A stretch of 64,000 nt of DNA from Cryomorphaceae bacterium (GCA_016124575.1 WGNM01000007.1:62001-126000); one strand, 5' to 3'; counted from the stretch's first letter, positions 16,533 through 26,269 are shown. Translations and numbers: made by a program. The notes: generated by a model not told the origin, from the sequence alone.

Positions 16533-17711
16533 TCATTTAATCAACAACGACGAATCGCCATAGGACAAAAACCGATAGTCTGTCTCTAAAGCATGATCGT
16601 AAACTTTTTTCCAATCATCACCGATGAGGGCAGACACCAGAAACAGCAGCGTACTTTTCGGCATGTGGAAATTGGTGAACAGACCTGTGATGGATTTTAC
16701 TTCGTAGCCAGGAGAGATCATGATGGCTGTTTTAAACCGACATCCATCCCATTGCTGTGATTCAACTTGTTGAGCAAGAAACACCATCGCATCTTCGAAA
16801 CAAGCGAAGGGGTCAGGAAAATTGTATGCATCGGTTTGCAGCACTTCATGTTGAGGGGTTTTAGAATGAAACCACTTCACCGCTATCCACCTCAGGCTTT
16901 CGAGCGTGCGCAAAGAAGTAGTGCCAACAGCAAAACGGGCAGTTTTAAGAGATAGACTTTTGATTGTCGATAGCGGCACAATGCACTCCTCTTCATGCAT
17001 GGTATGATCGGCGATACTGTTTTGGGTAACCGGCTTAAACGTTCCTGCGCTCACATGCAAAGTTACTGGCACCAATTCAGCTTGCATGGCAGTAATTATT
17101 TCAGGAGTAAAATGCAGTCCGGCAGTTGGCGCAGCCACACTACCCGGCTGTTTCGCATAGGTTGTTTGATACCTCAAAACATCATCATCATCAGCCTCTC
17201 GCAGCATGTAAGGCGGCAGAGGGATGTTACCAACGACATCGATTAGTTCAGCGAAAGAGGCCTCTGACGACCACGTCAAACGAATCAAGAACTTCTCTTC
17301 ATCTCGGTTCACACGTTCAGCAGCTATCGTAACACCCTCGTGAGTTAGCTTTACAACCCCTTCTTTCCACTTTTTCGCCCCGCCAACCATGCACAACCAC
17401 AGCGACTCAGAGCGATGGCTCATGGCCTCTTCGACCGACACATTGAACGGTTGCAGCAAGAAAATCTGCACCTTCCCTCCTGTTTCCTTTTCAAGGAAAA
17501 GACGAGCGTGGATCACCCGTGTATCGTTCACCACCAATTGTGCATTTTGCGGCACTGCTGATACGACATCGCTAAAGTTCAGATCGGAGATAGCACCTGA
17601 CTTATAGATCAGAAGTTTAGCGCCTTCACGTGACGCTGCCGGGCGATCGGGAATTCTGTCAGCTGGCAAATCATAGTCGAAATCGCTCGCTGCGCAATGT
17701 AACTGCTTCAT
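16533..17711 (-). CDS. queA: tRNA preQ1(34) S-adenosylmethionine ribosyltransferase-isomerase QueA
   Basis: 392 residues. QueA transfers the ribose of SAM to preQ1 in tRNA to make epoxyqueuosine, the penultimate step of queuosine synthesis. Family hallmarks: SDFDYDLPADRIPDRPA at the N terminus, VVNDTRVIHARL near 60, PLPPYM around 165, QPGSVAAPTAGLHFT around 190, and LHVSAGTFKPV around 220. Length is in the range of Bacteroidota QueA. The only queuosine gene in this window. Its ATG is 4 bp after a consensus -7 box, so the transcript is probably leaderless. Confidence 0.95.
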   Translation of the reverse strand: MKQLHCAASDFDYDLPADRIPDRPAASREGAKLLIYKSGAISDLNFSDVVSAVPQNAQLVVNDTRVIHARLFLEKETGGKVQIFLLQPFNVSVEEAMSHRSESLWLCMVGGAKKWKEGVVKLTHEGVTIAAERVNRDEEKFLIRLTWSSEASFAELIDVVGNIPLPPYMLREADDDDVLRYQTTYAKQPGSVAAPTAGLHFTPEIITAMQAELVPVTLHVSAGTFKPVTQNSIADHTMHEEECIVPLSTIKSLSLKTARFAVGTTSLRTLESLRWIAVKWFHSKTPQHEVLQTDAYNFPDPFACFEDAMVFLAQQVESQQWDGCRFKTAIMISPGYEVKSITGLFTNFHMPKSTLLFLVSALIGDDWKKVYDHALETDYRFLSYGDSSLLIK

Positions 17712-17715
17712 GCGG

Positions 17716-17723
17716 CAAAGGTA
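17716..17723 (-). promoter_or_regulatory. -7 promoter box for queA, abutting the start codon
   Basis: Reverse strand TACCTTTG, exact TAnnTTTG match. Only 4 bp separate it from the queA ATG at 17711, so transcription should begin at or near the A of the start codon. Confidence 0.6.
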
Positions 17724-17734
17724 AGATAGCGAGA

Positions 17735-17767
17735 TAAAAAAACAGCCCCGAACGTTTTCGGAGCTGT
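17735..17767 (-). terminator. Terminator of the ECF-TonB-FecR operon
   Basis: On the reverse strand ACAGC-T-CCGAA, loop AACG, TTCGG-G-GCTGT (one internal mismatch) is followed by TTTTTTT. It lies 130 bp after the FecR stop and its T-run is about 12 bp from the queA -7 box, so terminator and promoter are nearly fused. Confidence 0.8.
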
Positions 17768-17899
17768 CTTAAACCTTAACTAAAACTAACTATACTATTG
17801 AAGATGATTCAGAACGAATCACCAACTTTGTGGTACAAAAATCATAATAGATACCGACGTATCTGCAAAAACCCCACCACTATTCACACTTTTTTGCAA

Positions 17900-18724
17900 T
17901 TAATTGTCTGAAAGTGTAAATCCGGTAGATTGGTCACCCTCTGATTTCAAATCCATAACGCTAGCAATCAACGCTATAGCATCTGAAGCAGTGAAATTGG
18001 TGAAGTCGCCACTAATTTCACGGGACGTATCTTTCAAGTTCAAAGTAATGCGTATCTGATGTTTTCTTTCAAGTTCAGAGACCACGCGTGTGAGATCGGC
18101 ATTAACGAAGACCAGGTCTCCGCTGAGCCAAGCTGGAGCATCGGCATTGAACTCAAAAGGTTCTGCCAAATTTCCATCTCGCAATTTCGTTGCTAGTCCG
18201 CGTGTCAATAGATGCTCTTGGCTGTTAGCAGCAACACGCACTTTACCTGTGTAGCAATCAACATGGAATTGATTGTTTTCAGCGTAAACATTGAAAGAAG
18301 TACCCAACACTGAAACATCACCTTGAGATGTATGCACAGTGAACGTGCTACCTTTTTTCACTTCAAACATGGCCTCACCGTTTAGCGACAATGAGCGTTC
18401 AGCCTTCCATTCGCTAGCATCGTACATTAGTTCGCTGCCCTCGTTCATGCGGACAACAGATCCATCTGGGAGGACATAGTCCATCCGTTGCGCTGCAACG
18501 ACCTTTACCTCATCTGACGAAAATGCAAACCAAGCAGCGAAAGCTACCATCGCAATGGACGCAGCTGCGATCCAACTTGTATAACTTCTGCGCATGCTTA
18601 CAACTTTCGTTTCCGCATTTCGGTTGCGCAGACTAAGTTTTTCCCAAGCCTCTTCTTCCGTGAACTTGAATTGGACATCCCAGTTCTTTAGAATTTTATT
18701 TAAATCTTTCTCGTTCATTGACAT
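17900..18724 (-). CDS. FecR-family anti-sigma regulator
   Basis: 274 residues. FecR proteins hold an ECF sigma factor with their cytoplasmic N terminus and receive a signal from a TonB receptor in the periplasm. A cytoplasmic stretch (1-48) is followed by one membrane helix (about 50-68, WIAAASIAMVAFAAWFAF), the FecR domain (about 75-175: YVLPDGSVVRMNEGSEL, LNGEAMFEVKKGSTFTVHT, LGTSFNVYAENNQFHVDCYTG) and a C-terminal DUF4974/STN-like module (about 195-270). It is the last gene of the operon, after the receptor and DUF4249 genes. FecR usually sits directly after the sigma gene, so this order is less usual. Confidence 0.92.
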   Translation of the reverse strand: MSMNEKDLNKILKNWDVQFKFTEEEAWEKLSLRNRNAETKVVSMRRSYTSWIAAASIAMVAFAAWFAFSSDEVKVVAAQRMDYVLPDGSVVRMNEGSELMYDASEWKAERSLSLNGEAMFEVKKGSTFTVHTSQGDVSVLGTSFNVYAENNQFHVDCYTGKVRVAANSQEHLLTRGLATKLRDGNLAEPFEFNADAPAWLSGDLVFVNADLTRVVSELERKHQIRITLNLKDTSREISGDFTNFTASDAIALIASVMDLKSEGDQSTGFTLSDN

Positions 18725-18787
18725 CTGTCTTCGACCAAATTTCGGTCATTATACAAGCGTACTAGCGATCACCCTACTTGCAACCGC

Positions 18788-19570
18788 TCATATTTCTATT
18801 ATTTCTATCTCAATGATAGATCTCGTTGCTGCACCAAAAAACCCTGCACCCCCTTCAACATTATCGAACTCATTGTTAACACGTTGATCCAGCGCATCAA
18901 AAGCTGAAAAGAACAACGCATCGTAGTTTGCATCGATGGTTATAATGGAAAGCGTGTGAATTCCGTAATACGTAAAATCAACATCATACAACGTTGTTCC
19001 TTGACCGGGCACTGGCAAACGGTATTGCGCAGAGAACAAACCACTAGGGACAGTGAATGGAATCACAGCACCGCCCGGTGGCTCATCGAGGGTAAGAACG
19101 TGCGAAAAACCCGGCTGTTGTGTCCACAAAACCGAGAAAACAGGCTGACCTAGGCTCAATTCATCAACAGGAATTGTGGAAGCACTCACACTCACTATTT
19201 CTGTTTCATCAGGAACCGCAGCAGAAGCCGTTGCTCGTTTCGTTTTATACTCAACCCGAATGGAAACAGTAGTATTGGGCAGCACATCGAGCACACCAGC
19301 TTCATCGTAGTACGAACCCGGGGATGTAGGATCTGGGGAAAGTTCGACCTCCACACCTTGTGCAGAAAGAAACACATTTGCATCAACAATGGGCTCACCT
19401 GTTTTCACTCCATTCAGCGTCGTTAGGTAATTAACACGGACATTTTTCACCGGTTCATTGGCGATGATGAGAGCATATACAGCAAGCTCCGTTTCAGCCA
19501 AATCGTCGACATTCACACCTTTGCAGCTTAAGAGCAGGAAGACCAAACAATATGTGAGACATCTTACCAT
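18788..19570 (-). CDS. DUF4249 lipoprotein, TonB receptor partner
   Basis: 260 residues. Signal peptide with lipobox (FLLLSC, Cys 16). The sequence following, with LAVYALIIANEPVKNVRVNYL, DANVFLS and YYDEAGVLDVLPNTTVSIRVEYK, matches DUF4249 of Bacteroidota, a family almost always encoded beside a TonB-dependent receptor. It may be a surface substrate-binding partner, by analogy with SusD, but that is inference. Its ATG overlaps the receptor stop by 7 bp. Confidence 0.82.
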   Translation of the reverse strand: MVRCLTYCLVFLLLSCKGVNVDDLAETELAVYALIIANEPVKNVRVNYLTTLNGVKTGEPIVDANVFLSAQGVEVELSPDPTSPGSYYDEAGVLDVLPNTTVSIRVEYKTKRATASAAVPDETEIVSVSASTIPVDELSLGQPVFSVLWTQQPGFSHVLTLDEPPGGAVIPFTVPSGLFSAQYRLPVPGQGTTLYDVDFTYYGIHTLSIITIDANYDALFFSAFDALDQRVNNEFDNVEGGAGFFGAATRSIIEIEIIEI

Positions 19571-22194
19571 TCGAGAGAGAGATTTATAGAAGGCAGCACA
19601 CCGAGGAATACAAGGTCACGTGTCCCTATGACAACATTATCGCTTTGAGTTCCCGACACATAATAGTAGCGATTTTTGACATTCACTCGGTTGTAGACAT
19701 TGAAAATACCTGCTCCGAGGCTCAAATCGTACTTTCCCGTTTGCCATTTTCGCTTCGCGGATAGATCGAGGCGGTGGTAAGCAGGAAGTCTGGCCTCATT
19801 TATCTGACCAAAAGCAGGGAAAGTTCGCACCTCGCCATTGACCAAAGGAATAGAATATGTGCCGTAGACAGGAGTATATGGCAAGCCATCGGCGTAAATG
19901 AATACCGCGCCCACATCCCATTTCCGAGCGTGGAAAGTGTACACCAATTTCAACTCATTTCGCCGATCATATCGCGCCAAGATGGGAGCATCCAACAATT
20001 CGCTGAACGTATTTTCAGCCTTACTGAACGTGTAAGCCAACCAGCCAGCGTGCTTTCCTGATGACTTCGAGAGCATGAATTCAACACCTTTGGAAGTAGC
20101 AGTTCCTACCAGAATATTGTTCTCAACAGCGTTTACAGCCAGCGAAGGATAGCGCAGGGCATCGTCGACAGCGCCATTGAAAAATTTCAGGAAACCCTCT
20201 GCGGCAAACTTGAAAACCCCGATAGAAAAACTTGCTCCCAGGCTAAACTGATCAACCTTGAGTACGGGCAGGGTATCACCATCTACCAAGCGCCATTCAT
20301 CGGTGGTGTTTAAGAGTAAATCTTGTTGTCGGACATTGCGGATGAATTGAAAATTCCTCCCGTAACCTCCCGTAAAGCGCACCTTGTTAGAAACAGGTAA
20401 CGTAGCCCGAATGCGAGGTTCAACAAATACACCGCTCACATTCGAAAAACGAGAAACCCGCCCACCAGCGTTTATAGAAAGCTGCGAAAACGCCCATTCA
20501 TCTTGTCCGAAAACCGCCAGAAGATTGGCACTTTTCTCATTTCTCAAAGCTGTCCCATCACTATCGAGTTGTGCATTGGCGACATTGTACTGCGTAACAT
20601 TCATCCCTACCGTGAAGCGGTGGTTTTTGAGAATTTTTTCCAATTCAAATCGGCCCGAGGCATCACGAATTTCAGAATCCCGGTCGAAGAAAAGTGTATC
20701 AACCGCACCGATCAGCAAGTTTTGTGAAGCATCATAACCGAAAAGTTCACTGTTGAAGCCAGAAACACCAGCTGAAAAGGTCGATCTTAAAGTTGGCGAC
20801 CACTGCCTGTTCCACGTAAATCCAACGCCTGTTGACCCCCAAGTGCTGCGATCGTTATAGCCAAGGACATACCTATCGTCGGCAGAATTTTCAGACGTGT
20901 TCAACTCGAGGCGATCGTTACCCGAATAGAAAGCCAAACTGAGTTTATCACCCTGAAGAGACTCCCACCCCACCTTAAAAGAGAAATCGAAAAAACGGAA
21001 ATTCGGGGCAGCTTCGAACGCATTATTCGAAGGGTTTTGAAGAGACGAAATGCTGTTATTGAAGACATTCGTAAAAAGCGTGTTGAAGGTTGGCGACACC
21101 AATACATCGGTAAAAGAGCGGCGGAGGGAAAGCATCATCGATGCACGTTTCGCGAGAATAGGTGTTTCTACCCGCGCTGAAAAGCTAATTGGAGAGAAAT
21201 CGAGTTTGACTGATGGGCGTAGCAAATTTCCTTGTTTACCCGTTATTTCCAGCACCGAAGAAGCCCTTCCACCCAAGCGAGCATCGAGCACCCCCTTGTT
21301 GAGCTGCATATGCTTTACGCTATTGGCGTTGATTGCCGAAAAGATTCCGAAAAAATGGTCCAAATAATAGATCGTGAACCCATCGAACAAGATCAGATTC
21401 TCATCCGCGGCGCCGCCGCGAACATGAAAAGCACCTGAATTTTCGAGAGCTCCCCCCACCCCTGGCATCAGTTGGAAGAGGCGAATGGGGTCGGGCTCAC
21501 CCAAGTTGGGGATTGTGCTGGCCAATTCGACATCGATGATGGAGGACGTTGGATCGAGGCCTGGCAAAAGCGGCTTATCCTGCACCACTTCAACAGTAGC
21601 CACCGGAAGTACCGCATTGTTTCGATGCAGCAGCACCTCTACATTTTCGAGGTTTTCATCTGGCGCCAGCCTTATTCTTTCGCTACTAAAGCCTATGTAT
21701 GACACCTCGAGCAGGCATGTATCGGCTTTTACATTGAGGATAGTAAAATAGCCCTCATTGTTTGCATACGCCCCCACCTTTTGGTTCACAACTGCCACCG
21801 ATGCGAAAGGCAGTGGTTCGAGCGAAATGGCGTCTAGTATGCGGCCGTGCACCGTGATGTCAAACCGAGTAGGCGATTTCGCCTCCACCTCCAATCTTTT
21901 AGGCGCAATCACCACACTTTCACCGAACTCTTTGGCTTCATAACCGATTGGGTTGAGCCAAGAAAACAAAAGGTCATTTAGACGGATTGAGTCGACATCT
22001 GCCGAGACGTCGAATCCGCGCAGCGCCTTGCTATCGTATGCAAAAGAGACATCGGATGACTTCTCAATTTGCCGCAATGCCTTGTAAACAGCGATATTGG
22101 ATTCATGGAACGACACCTTCTTATCGAGTGATTGTCCGTGAGATAGAAAAACCCCCACGCAAGCAACGATCGAAAGCAGCAGCGACCTCATCAA
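19564..22194 (-). CDS. TonB-dependent outer-membrane receptor with STN signalling domain
   Basis: 876 residues. Order: signal peptide (1-20); STN domain (about 25-95, ALRQIEKSSDVSFAYDSKAL), the part that touches FecR; a carboxypeptidase-like regulatory beta-sandwich (about 112-195, GRILDAISLEPLPFASVAVV); plug (about 215-330, RLFQLMPGVGGALENSGAFH, LILFDGFTIYYLDHFFGIF); then the barrel to the C-terminal SINLSLEW. Receptors of this type import a ligand and report its presence to the sigma/anti-sigma pair. The ligand cannot be read from sequence; no iron or sugar genes lie nearby. Its ATG overlaps the sigma stop by 4 bp. Confidence 0.93.
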   Translation of the reverse strand: MMRSLLLSIVACVGVFLSHGQSLDKKVSFHESNIAVYKALRQIEKSSDVSFAYDSKALRGFDVSADVDSIRLNDLLFSWLNPIGYEAKEFGESVVIAPKRLEVEAKSPTRFDITVHGRILDAISLEPLPFASVAVVNQKVGAYANNEGYFTILNVKADTCLLEVSYIGFSSERIRLAPDENLENVEVLLHRNNAVLPVATVEVVQDKPLLPGLDPTSSIIDVELASTIPNLGEPDPIRLFQLMPGVGGALENSGAFHVRGGAADENLILFDGFTIYYLDHFFGIFSAINANSVKHMQLNKGVLDARLGGRASSVLEITGKQGNLLRPSVKLDFSPISFSARVETPILAKRASMMLSLRRSFTDVLVSPTFNTLFTNVFNNSISSLQNPSNNAFEAAPNFRFFDFSFKVGWESLQGDKLSLAFYSGNDRLELNTSENSADDRYVLGYNDRSTWGSTGVGFTWNRQWSPTLRSTFSAGVSGFNSELFGYDASQNLLIGAVDTLFFDRDSEIRDASGRFELEKILKNHRFTVGMNVTQYNVANAQLDSDGTALRNEKSANLLAVFGQDEWAFSQLSINAGGRVSRFSNVSGVFVEPRIRATLPVSNKVRFTGGYGRNFQFIRNVRQQDLLLNTTDEWRLVDGDTLPVLKVDQFSLGASFSIGVFKFAAEGFLKFFNGAVDDALRYPSLAVNAVENNILVGTATSKGVEFMLSKSSGKHAGWLAYTFSKAENTFSELLDAPILARYDRRNELKLVYTFHARKWDVGAVFIYADGLPYTPVYGTYSIPLVNGEVRTFPAFGQINEARLPAYHRLDLSAKRKWQTGKYDLSLGAGIFNVYNRVNVKNRYYYVSGTQSDNVVIGTRDLVFLGVLPSINLSLEW

Positions 22195-22796
22195 ATATCT
22201 ACATTGAGCTGTTCTCGTATAATCTGAAGAGCCTTACTCATCCTTTTTTCCACTGCTTTTACAGAAATACCTAGTCGATCAGCTATTTCGCGGTACTTCA
22301 TGTCTTCGATACGATTCATTAAAAACACCTCACGGGCACCCTCGGGAATGGCAGCAAGAACCTTTTGGAGACGGACATCGAACTCCTGCATTTCAATCAT
22401 GTAAACCGCATCTTTCACGTCTTGTGTAGGTTGCTTTTGGTTTTGAAATTTGAATTGAAGTTGTCGGCGCTTCATCTGATTGATCATCAGATTGTTTGCG
22501 ATCGTGTACAGGTACGATTTAATTGTCTTTCGATCAATCTTTGCACGATTTTCCCAAAGTTTGACGAACGTATCTTGAGCGATATCTTCAGCGAACTCCT
22601 CATCACTGGATTTGTAGTAGATAAAATACCGAATTGATTTATAGTAATCTTTAAACGCAGAGCGATATTCCTCTTCAGTAAGTGGGACATCGTTTTGGTT
22701 AGAGGCGAAAAGATTAAAAATCACAGGCAGGAGTTGAGGTCTCGAAAATAAACAAAAAACGAAGGCCACTTCACATTCAATGAAATGTAGTGACAC
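22191..22796 (-). CDS. ECF RNA polymerase sigma factor (FecI-like)
   Basis: Up to 201 residues. Sigma region 2 spans about 45-110 (EEFAEDIAQDTFVKLWENR, SYLYTIANNLMINQMKRR) and region 4 about 140-195 (IPEGAREVFLMNRIEDMKYR, EIADRLGISVKAVEKRMSKA). It should redirect RNA polymerase to the receptor operon when released by FecR. The start is unsure: the first 24 residues are unlike the family, and a GTG at 22724 giving VIFNLFASNQND is an attractive alternative. A TATTTTCG box (about 22746-22753, reverse strand) fits that later start. First gene of the four-gene operon. Confidence 0.92.
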   Translation of the reverse strand: MSLHFIECEVAFVFCLFSRPQLLPVIFNLFASNQNDVPLTEEEYRSAFKDYYKSIRYFIYYKSSDEEFAEDIAQDTFVKLWENRAKIDRKTIKSYLYTIANNLMINQMKRRQLQFKFQNQKQPTQDVKDAVYMIEMQEFDVRLQKVLAAIPEGAREVFLMNRIEDMKYREIADRLGISVKAVEKRMSKALQIIREQLNVDI

Positions 22797-22926
22797 AAAG
22801 GTTGAAAAGCCACAATCCCTTCACTGCGGGTGTCGTCCGTTCGCAACTTACATAAACCCTTTCACCACAAAGGATTACATATTAACGCAATCGACGTACT
22901 AATTTAACTCCTTCAAGTTTCGTCAC

Positions 22927-24303
22927 ATGAAGAATTACACCTTGTTTCTCATCCTCTTTTCCACAATGTTGTTTGGCAGTCACAGTGCTATTGCACAGAT
23001 GGTTGATGGCTTGTGGCATGGTTACCTGCGACCACCTGGCGCATCCATCGTACTTACCTTGGATCTTCAAGACGGCGACGACATAACCGGACTGATGCGA
23101 ATCAACAATTCTGAACAGGGCATGGCATTCAGCAGTTGTGAAAAAGACGGAGACCGCTTGATTTTGCGCATTTCAGATTTAAATATCGAATTGAATTTGA
23201 AACTAGTCGACGAGATGATGACGGGAACCTTTGCGCAAGAAGGTCAAAGTCTCGACATTTCATTTGGCAGAGAGGCACTTGAAGAAGAAGTAGTTCGCCG
23301 CAGTCAAGACCCCATTGCGCCCTTCCCATATCGCACAGAAGAAGTTGAGATAGCGCTTGAAGATCACATCTTGGCGGGCACCATGTTCATGCCTGAAGGA
23401 GAAGTAAAAACCTTGGCCATATTTATAACAGGCTCAGGACCGCAGAATCGCGATGAAGAAATTTTAGGGCACAAACCCTTTTTGGTTATCGCCGATGATT
23501 TAGCGCACGCGGGCATAGCGACATTGCGGTGCGACGATCGCGGTGTGGGAGAGTCAACAGGTGATTTTTCGAGCGCTACCAGCGCAGATTTTGCAAGTGA
23601 TGTGTCGGCCATTGTGGATTTCGCGAGAAGGCAAACGCCACTTAGCGCGGCAAAAGTTGGACTGATTGGACACAGTGAGGGAGGAATTGTAGCAGCGATG
23701 GTGGCATCGCAGGGAGGCATTGATTTTGTGATTTCGCTTGCCGGACCAGGAGTAATTGGATCGCAGTTGCTTACCACCCAACAACGCGACATCATGATGT
23801 CGCAAGGCTACACATACGACGATGCAGTGGCTTATTCAGATCGGATTACCAGCATCACCAACATCATCATTTCCGCCCCTGACGGTGCCGATTTGGATGC
23901 CATGATCGATGGAGCGTATGACGCATTGCGAAAAGACGGAAGTTTCAGTGAAGAATTGATTTCAGCAGAAAAGAAACAACTCATCACTTCCTTGAAAGGA
24001 CCATGGATGCGTTATTTCATGAATCTTGACCCAGCACCTTATTGGGAAAAAGTTAGTTGTCCGACCCTCGCCATGAACGGCGACAAAGACCTACAAGTAG
24101 CACATGGCGCCAACCTTCGCAGCATAGGCTTTGCAATGCGACGCGGAGGGAACAAGCAGTTTACATCGAAAACATTGATGAACCACAACCATCTATTTCA
24201 AGAAACAAGCACAGGCAGCCTGTCGGAATATGGCGAATTGGATCAAACAATATCACCAGAAGCACTGCGAACCATTCGAGAATGGTTGTTGGCATTGAAA
24301 TGA
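22927..24303 (+). CDS. Secreted alpha/beta hydrolase
   Basis: 458 residues with a signal peptide (about 1-23, ending SAIAQ). Residues about 25-120 form a beta-rich N-terminal domain; the hydrolase fold follows, with FITGSGPQNRDE (oxyanion region, about 165), the nucleophile elbow GHSEGG (Ser about 248), an acid in NGDKDLQV (about 385) and the histidine in MNHNHLFQ (about 420). This is the two-part layout of secreted Bacteroidota serine hydrolases; esterase or peptidase activity is likely, substrate unknown. No clear promoter was found in the 130-bp gap upstream. A two-component operon begins 68 bp downstream. Confidence 0.85.
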   Translation: MKNYTLFLILFSTMLFGSHSAIAQMVDGLWHGYLRPPGASIVLTLDLQDGDDITGLMRINNSEQGMAFSSCEKDGDRLILRISDLNIELNLKLVDEMMTGTFAQEGQSLDISFGREALEEEVVRRSQDPIAPFPYRTEEVEIALEDHILAGTMFMPEGEVKTLAIFITGSGPQNRDEEILGHKPFLVIADDLAHAGIATLRCDDRGVGESTGDFSSATSADFASDVSAIVDFARRQTPLSAAKVGLIGHSEGGIVAAMVASQGGIDFVISLAGPGVIGSQLLTTQQRDIMMSQGYTYDDAVAYSDRITSITNIIISAPDGADLDAMIDGAYDALRKDGSFSEELISAEKKQLITSLKGPWMRYFMNLDPAPYWEKVSCPTLAMNGDKDLQVAHGANLRSIGFAMRRGGNKQFTSKTLMNHNHLFQETSTGSLSEYGELDQTISPEALRTIREWLLALK

Positions 24304-24371
24304 TGGCAATAACGCAACCGACGAATAGAAAAGAGGTACACAGTGTTATCTTCGGCAGAGAATAAAAGGAC

Positions 24372-25430
24372 ATGAGTTCAGACATAGCAGATAAGAAAAG
24401 TCCGTTTTGGACCGTACAAATTACAGGCTGGACCATCTTCATGGTGTTGGTAGTAGGTGTTTTGTTGACAAACGAAAAAGTGCATTGGACGACCGTTGTG
24501 TCATCAACCAGCAACGTTTTGATCGGCTTCATTGTGACCAGTTTATTCCGTCACTTCATCCGTTTGCGTGAGTGGGCCAATCGGAATTTACGTCGCTTGT
24601 GGTTACCCCTTCTCATGGGTTGTTTGACCAGTGCATTGATATGGACCACAGCCACTGTTGGTGTCCATTTCAGTTTGGGATCCTATACTCCAGAGCACAA
24701 GGCCGACATGACCACCATTACCTTTTTGATCGCTTTGTTGAACAACTACTTCATCGTCATATTATGGAGTTTATTGTACTTCGCTTATCACTTTTTTGAG
24801 ATTGGGCAGACAGCGCGTATTGCACGGTACAAATCAGAAGCAGCGGCTCGGGATGCGCAATTGAATACCTTAAAAGGACAGATCAACCCCCACTTTATGT
24901 TCAATAGTTTGAACAACATACGCGCATTGATGTTGGAGGATGTTCCTCGTGCCCGAGAGATGGTTACCAAGTTATCGGAGTTATTGCGTTACAGCATGAT
25001 GCATACAGAAGACAAAGAAGTGACCTTGAAAGAAGAGATCTCAGTTGTTGTCGATTTTCTTGAACTTTGCAAGATACAGTACGAGCACCGCTTGAACTAT
25101 GAGATCACCATTGATCCCGAGACAGAGAGCGTCAGAATACCACCGATGATTATCCAGATACTTGTAGAAAACAGCGTAAAGCACGGTATCAGCAGTCGAT
25201 TGGAGGGAGGAAACATATGGGTTGCCGCCCACAGAGATGGCGACAAATTGGTTATAGAAGTTAGTAATTCAGGCGATTGGGTGCATGCCACAGAGCGCAA
25301 AGTAGAGAACAGCGGGATAGGATTACCGAACATCAGAAGACGATTGCAACTTATATACGGCGAGGCAGCCGCAATGCTTTTAAGACAAGAAGAAACGCGC
25401 GTAGTAGCGCGGATAACCATACCTGTTTAA
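24372..25430 (+). CDS. LytS/YehU-type sensor histidine kinase
   Basis: 352 residues. Four hydrophobic segments (about 15-35, 40-58, 75-100, 117-142) form a membrane domain without a large periplasmic loop, followed by the His_kinase family core: phospho-acceptor in QINPHFMFNSLNNIRAL (about 175) and a HATPase with VENSVKHGISSRLEGG and GIGLPNIRRRL. This is the kinase type that pairs with LytTR regulators. The stimulus is probably sensed in or at the membrane. The cognate regulator starts 1 bp after the stop. Confidence 0.92.
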   Translation: MSSDIADKKSPFWTVQITGWTIFMVLVVGVLLTNEKVHWTTVVSSTSNVLIGFIVTSLFRHFIRLREWANRNLRRLWLPLLMGCLTSALIWTTATVGVHFSLGSYTPEHKADMTTITFLIALLNNYFIVILWSLLYFAYHFFEIGQTARIARYKSEAAARDAQLNTLKGQINPHFMFNSLNNIRALMLEDVPRAREMVTKLSELLRYSMMHTEDKEVTLKEEISVVVDFLELCKIQYEHRLNYEITIDPETESVRIPPMIIQILVENSVKHGISSRLEGGNIWVAAHRDGDKLVIEVSNSGDWVHATERKVENSGIGLPNIRRRLQLIYGEAAAMLLRQEETRVVARITIPV

Positions 25431-25431
25431 A

Positions 25432-26175
25432 ATGGAAAAGATCACTGCATTAATAATAGAAGACTCTCGCTTAGCGCGATTGGAGTTGAAGAACATGCTT
25501 GAACAGCATCCAGAAATTGAGATTATTGGAGAAGCCGACAATGCAGCAGACGGAGAAAAATTGATTGTTAGTTTGGCTCCTGAGCTTTTGTTTTTGGACA
25601 TCCACATGCCCGGAAAGAATGGGTTTGAGCTGCTTGAGTCGCTCGACAACATACCCGAAGTAATTTTCACCACCGCCTACGACGAGTACGCCATTAAATC
25701 GTTCGAGTACAACGCCCTCGACTACCTCTTAAAGCCGCTTAAGGCCGACCGGTTGGCCAAAGCCATCGAAAAAGTACGACAGCATTTAGGTACCGATGAA
25801 GAGCAAGATGGCAAAGAGCGAGAGATTAAAGAAGGCATTTTGGATGCCTCGAAAAAAGTTTTCGTGAAAGACGGCGAAAAATGTTGGCTTGTCCGTTTGG
25901 GTGATATTCGCTTGTTCGAAGTATGCGGCAACTATTCCCGTGTGTTTTTCGACAACCACAAACCCCTGATTTTAAGATCATTGAATCAACTGGAAGAGCG
26001 ATTGGACGAGAACACCTTTTTTAGAGCGAACCGCCAGCAGATCATCAACCTGGAGTGTATAGAAAAGGTTGATAGCTGGTTCAATGGACGATTGAAGATC
26101 ACCTTGAAAGGAGGAACAGAAGTAGAGATATCTCGTCGACAGGCTGTGCGATTCAAAGAGTTATTGAGTTTGTAA
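25432..26175 (+). CDS. LytTR-family response regulator
   Basis: 247 residues. Receiver domain 1-120 with acidic pocket (IIEDSRLARLELK), phospho-acceptor Asp about 56 (LLFLDIHMPGKNGFELL) and conserved Lys in DYLLKPLKADR. The LytTR DNA-binding domain covers about 145-247 (FRANRQQIINLECIEKVDSW, INLECI typical). It follows the LytS kinase with 1-bp spacing, so the two form a standard pair. Targets are not evident; no obvious direct-repeat LytTR site was found in the flanking gaps. Confidence 0.93.
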   Translation: MEKITALIIEDSRLARLELKNMLEQHPEIEIIGEADNAADGEKLIVSLAPELLFLDIHMPGKNGFELLESLDNIPEVIFTTAYDEYAIKSFEYNALDYLLKPLKADRLAKAIEKVRQHLGTDEEQDGKEREIKEGILDASKKVFVKDGEKCWLVRLGDIRLFEVCGNYSRVFFDNHKPLILRSLNQLEERLDENTFFRANRQQIINLECIEKVDSWFNGRLKITLKGGTEVEISRRQAVRFKELLSL

Positions 26176-26215
26176 CCTTAAATCAGATTGCACATTAAAT
26201 CGGTAAACGAATTTG

Positions 26216-26223
26216 TACATTTG
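26216..26223 (+). promoter_or_regulatory. -7 promoter box for the epimerase/threonine dehydrogenase gene
   Basis: TACATTTG, exact TAnnTTTG match, 46 bp upstream of the ATG at 26270. A TTG at 26188-26190 lies upstream but at 25 bp, a little farther than usual for the -33 element. Confidence 0.5.
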
Positions 26224-26269
26224 CAGCGCGTAAGCCCACCTTGAAATTCTGTAATGACCAGAAGTGAAC

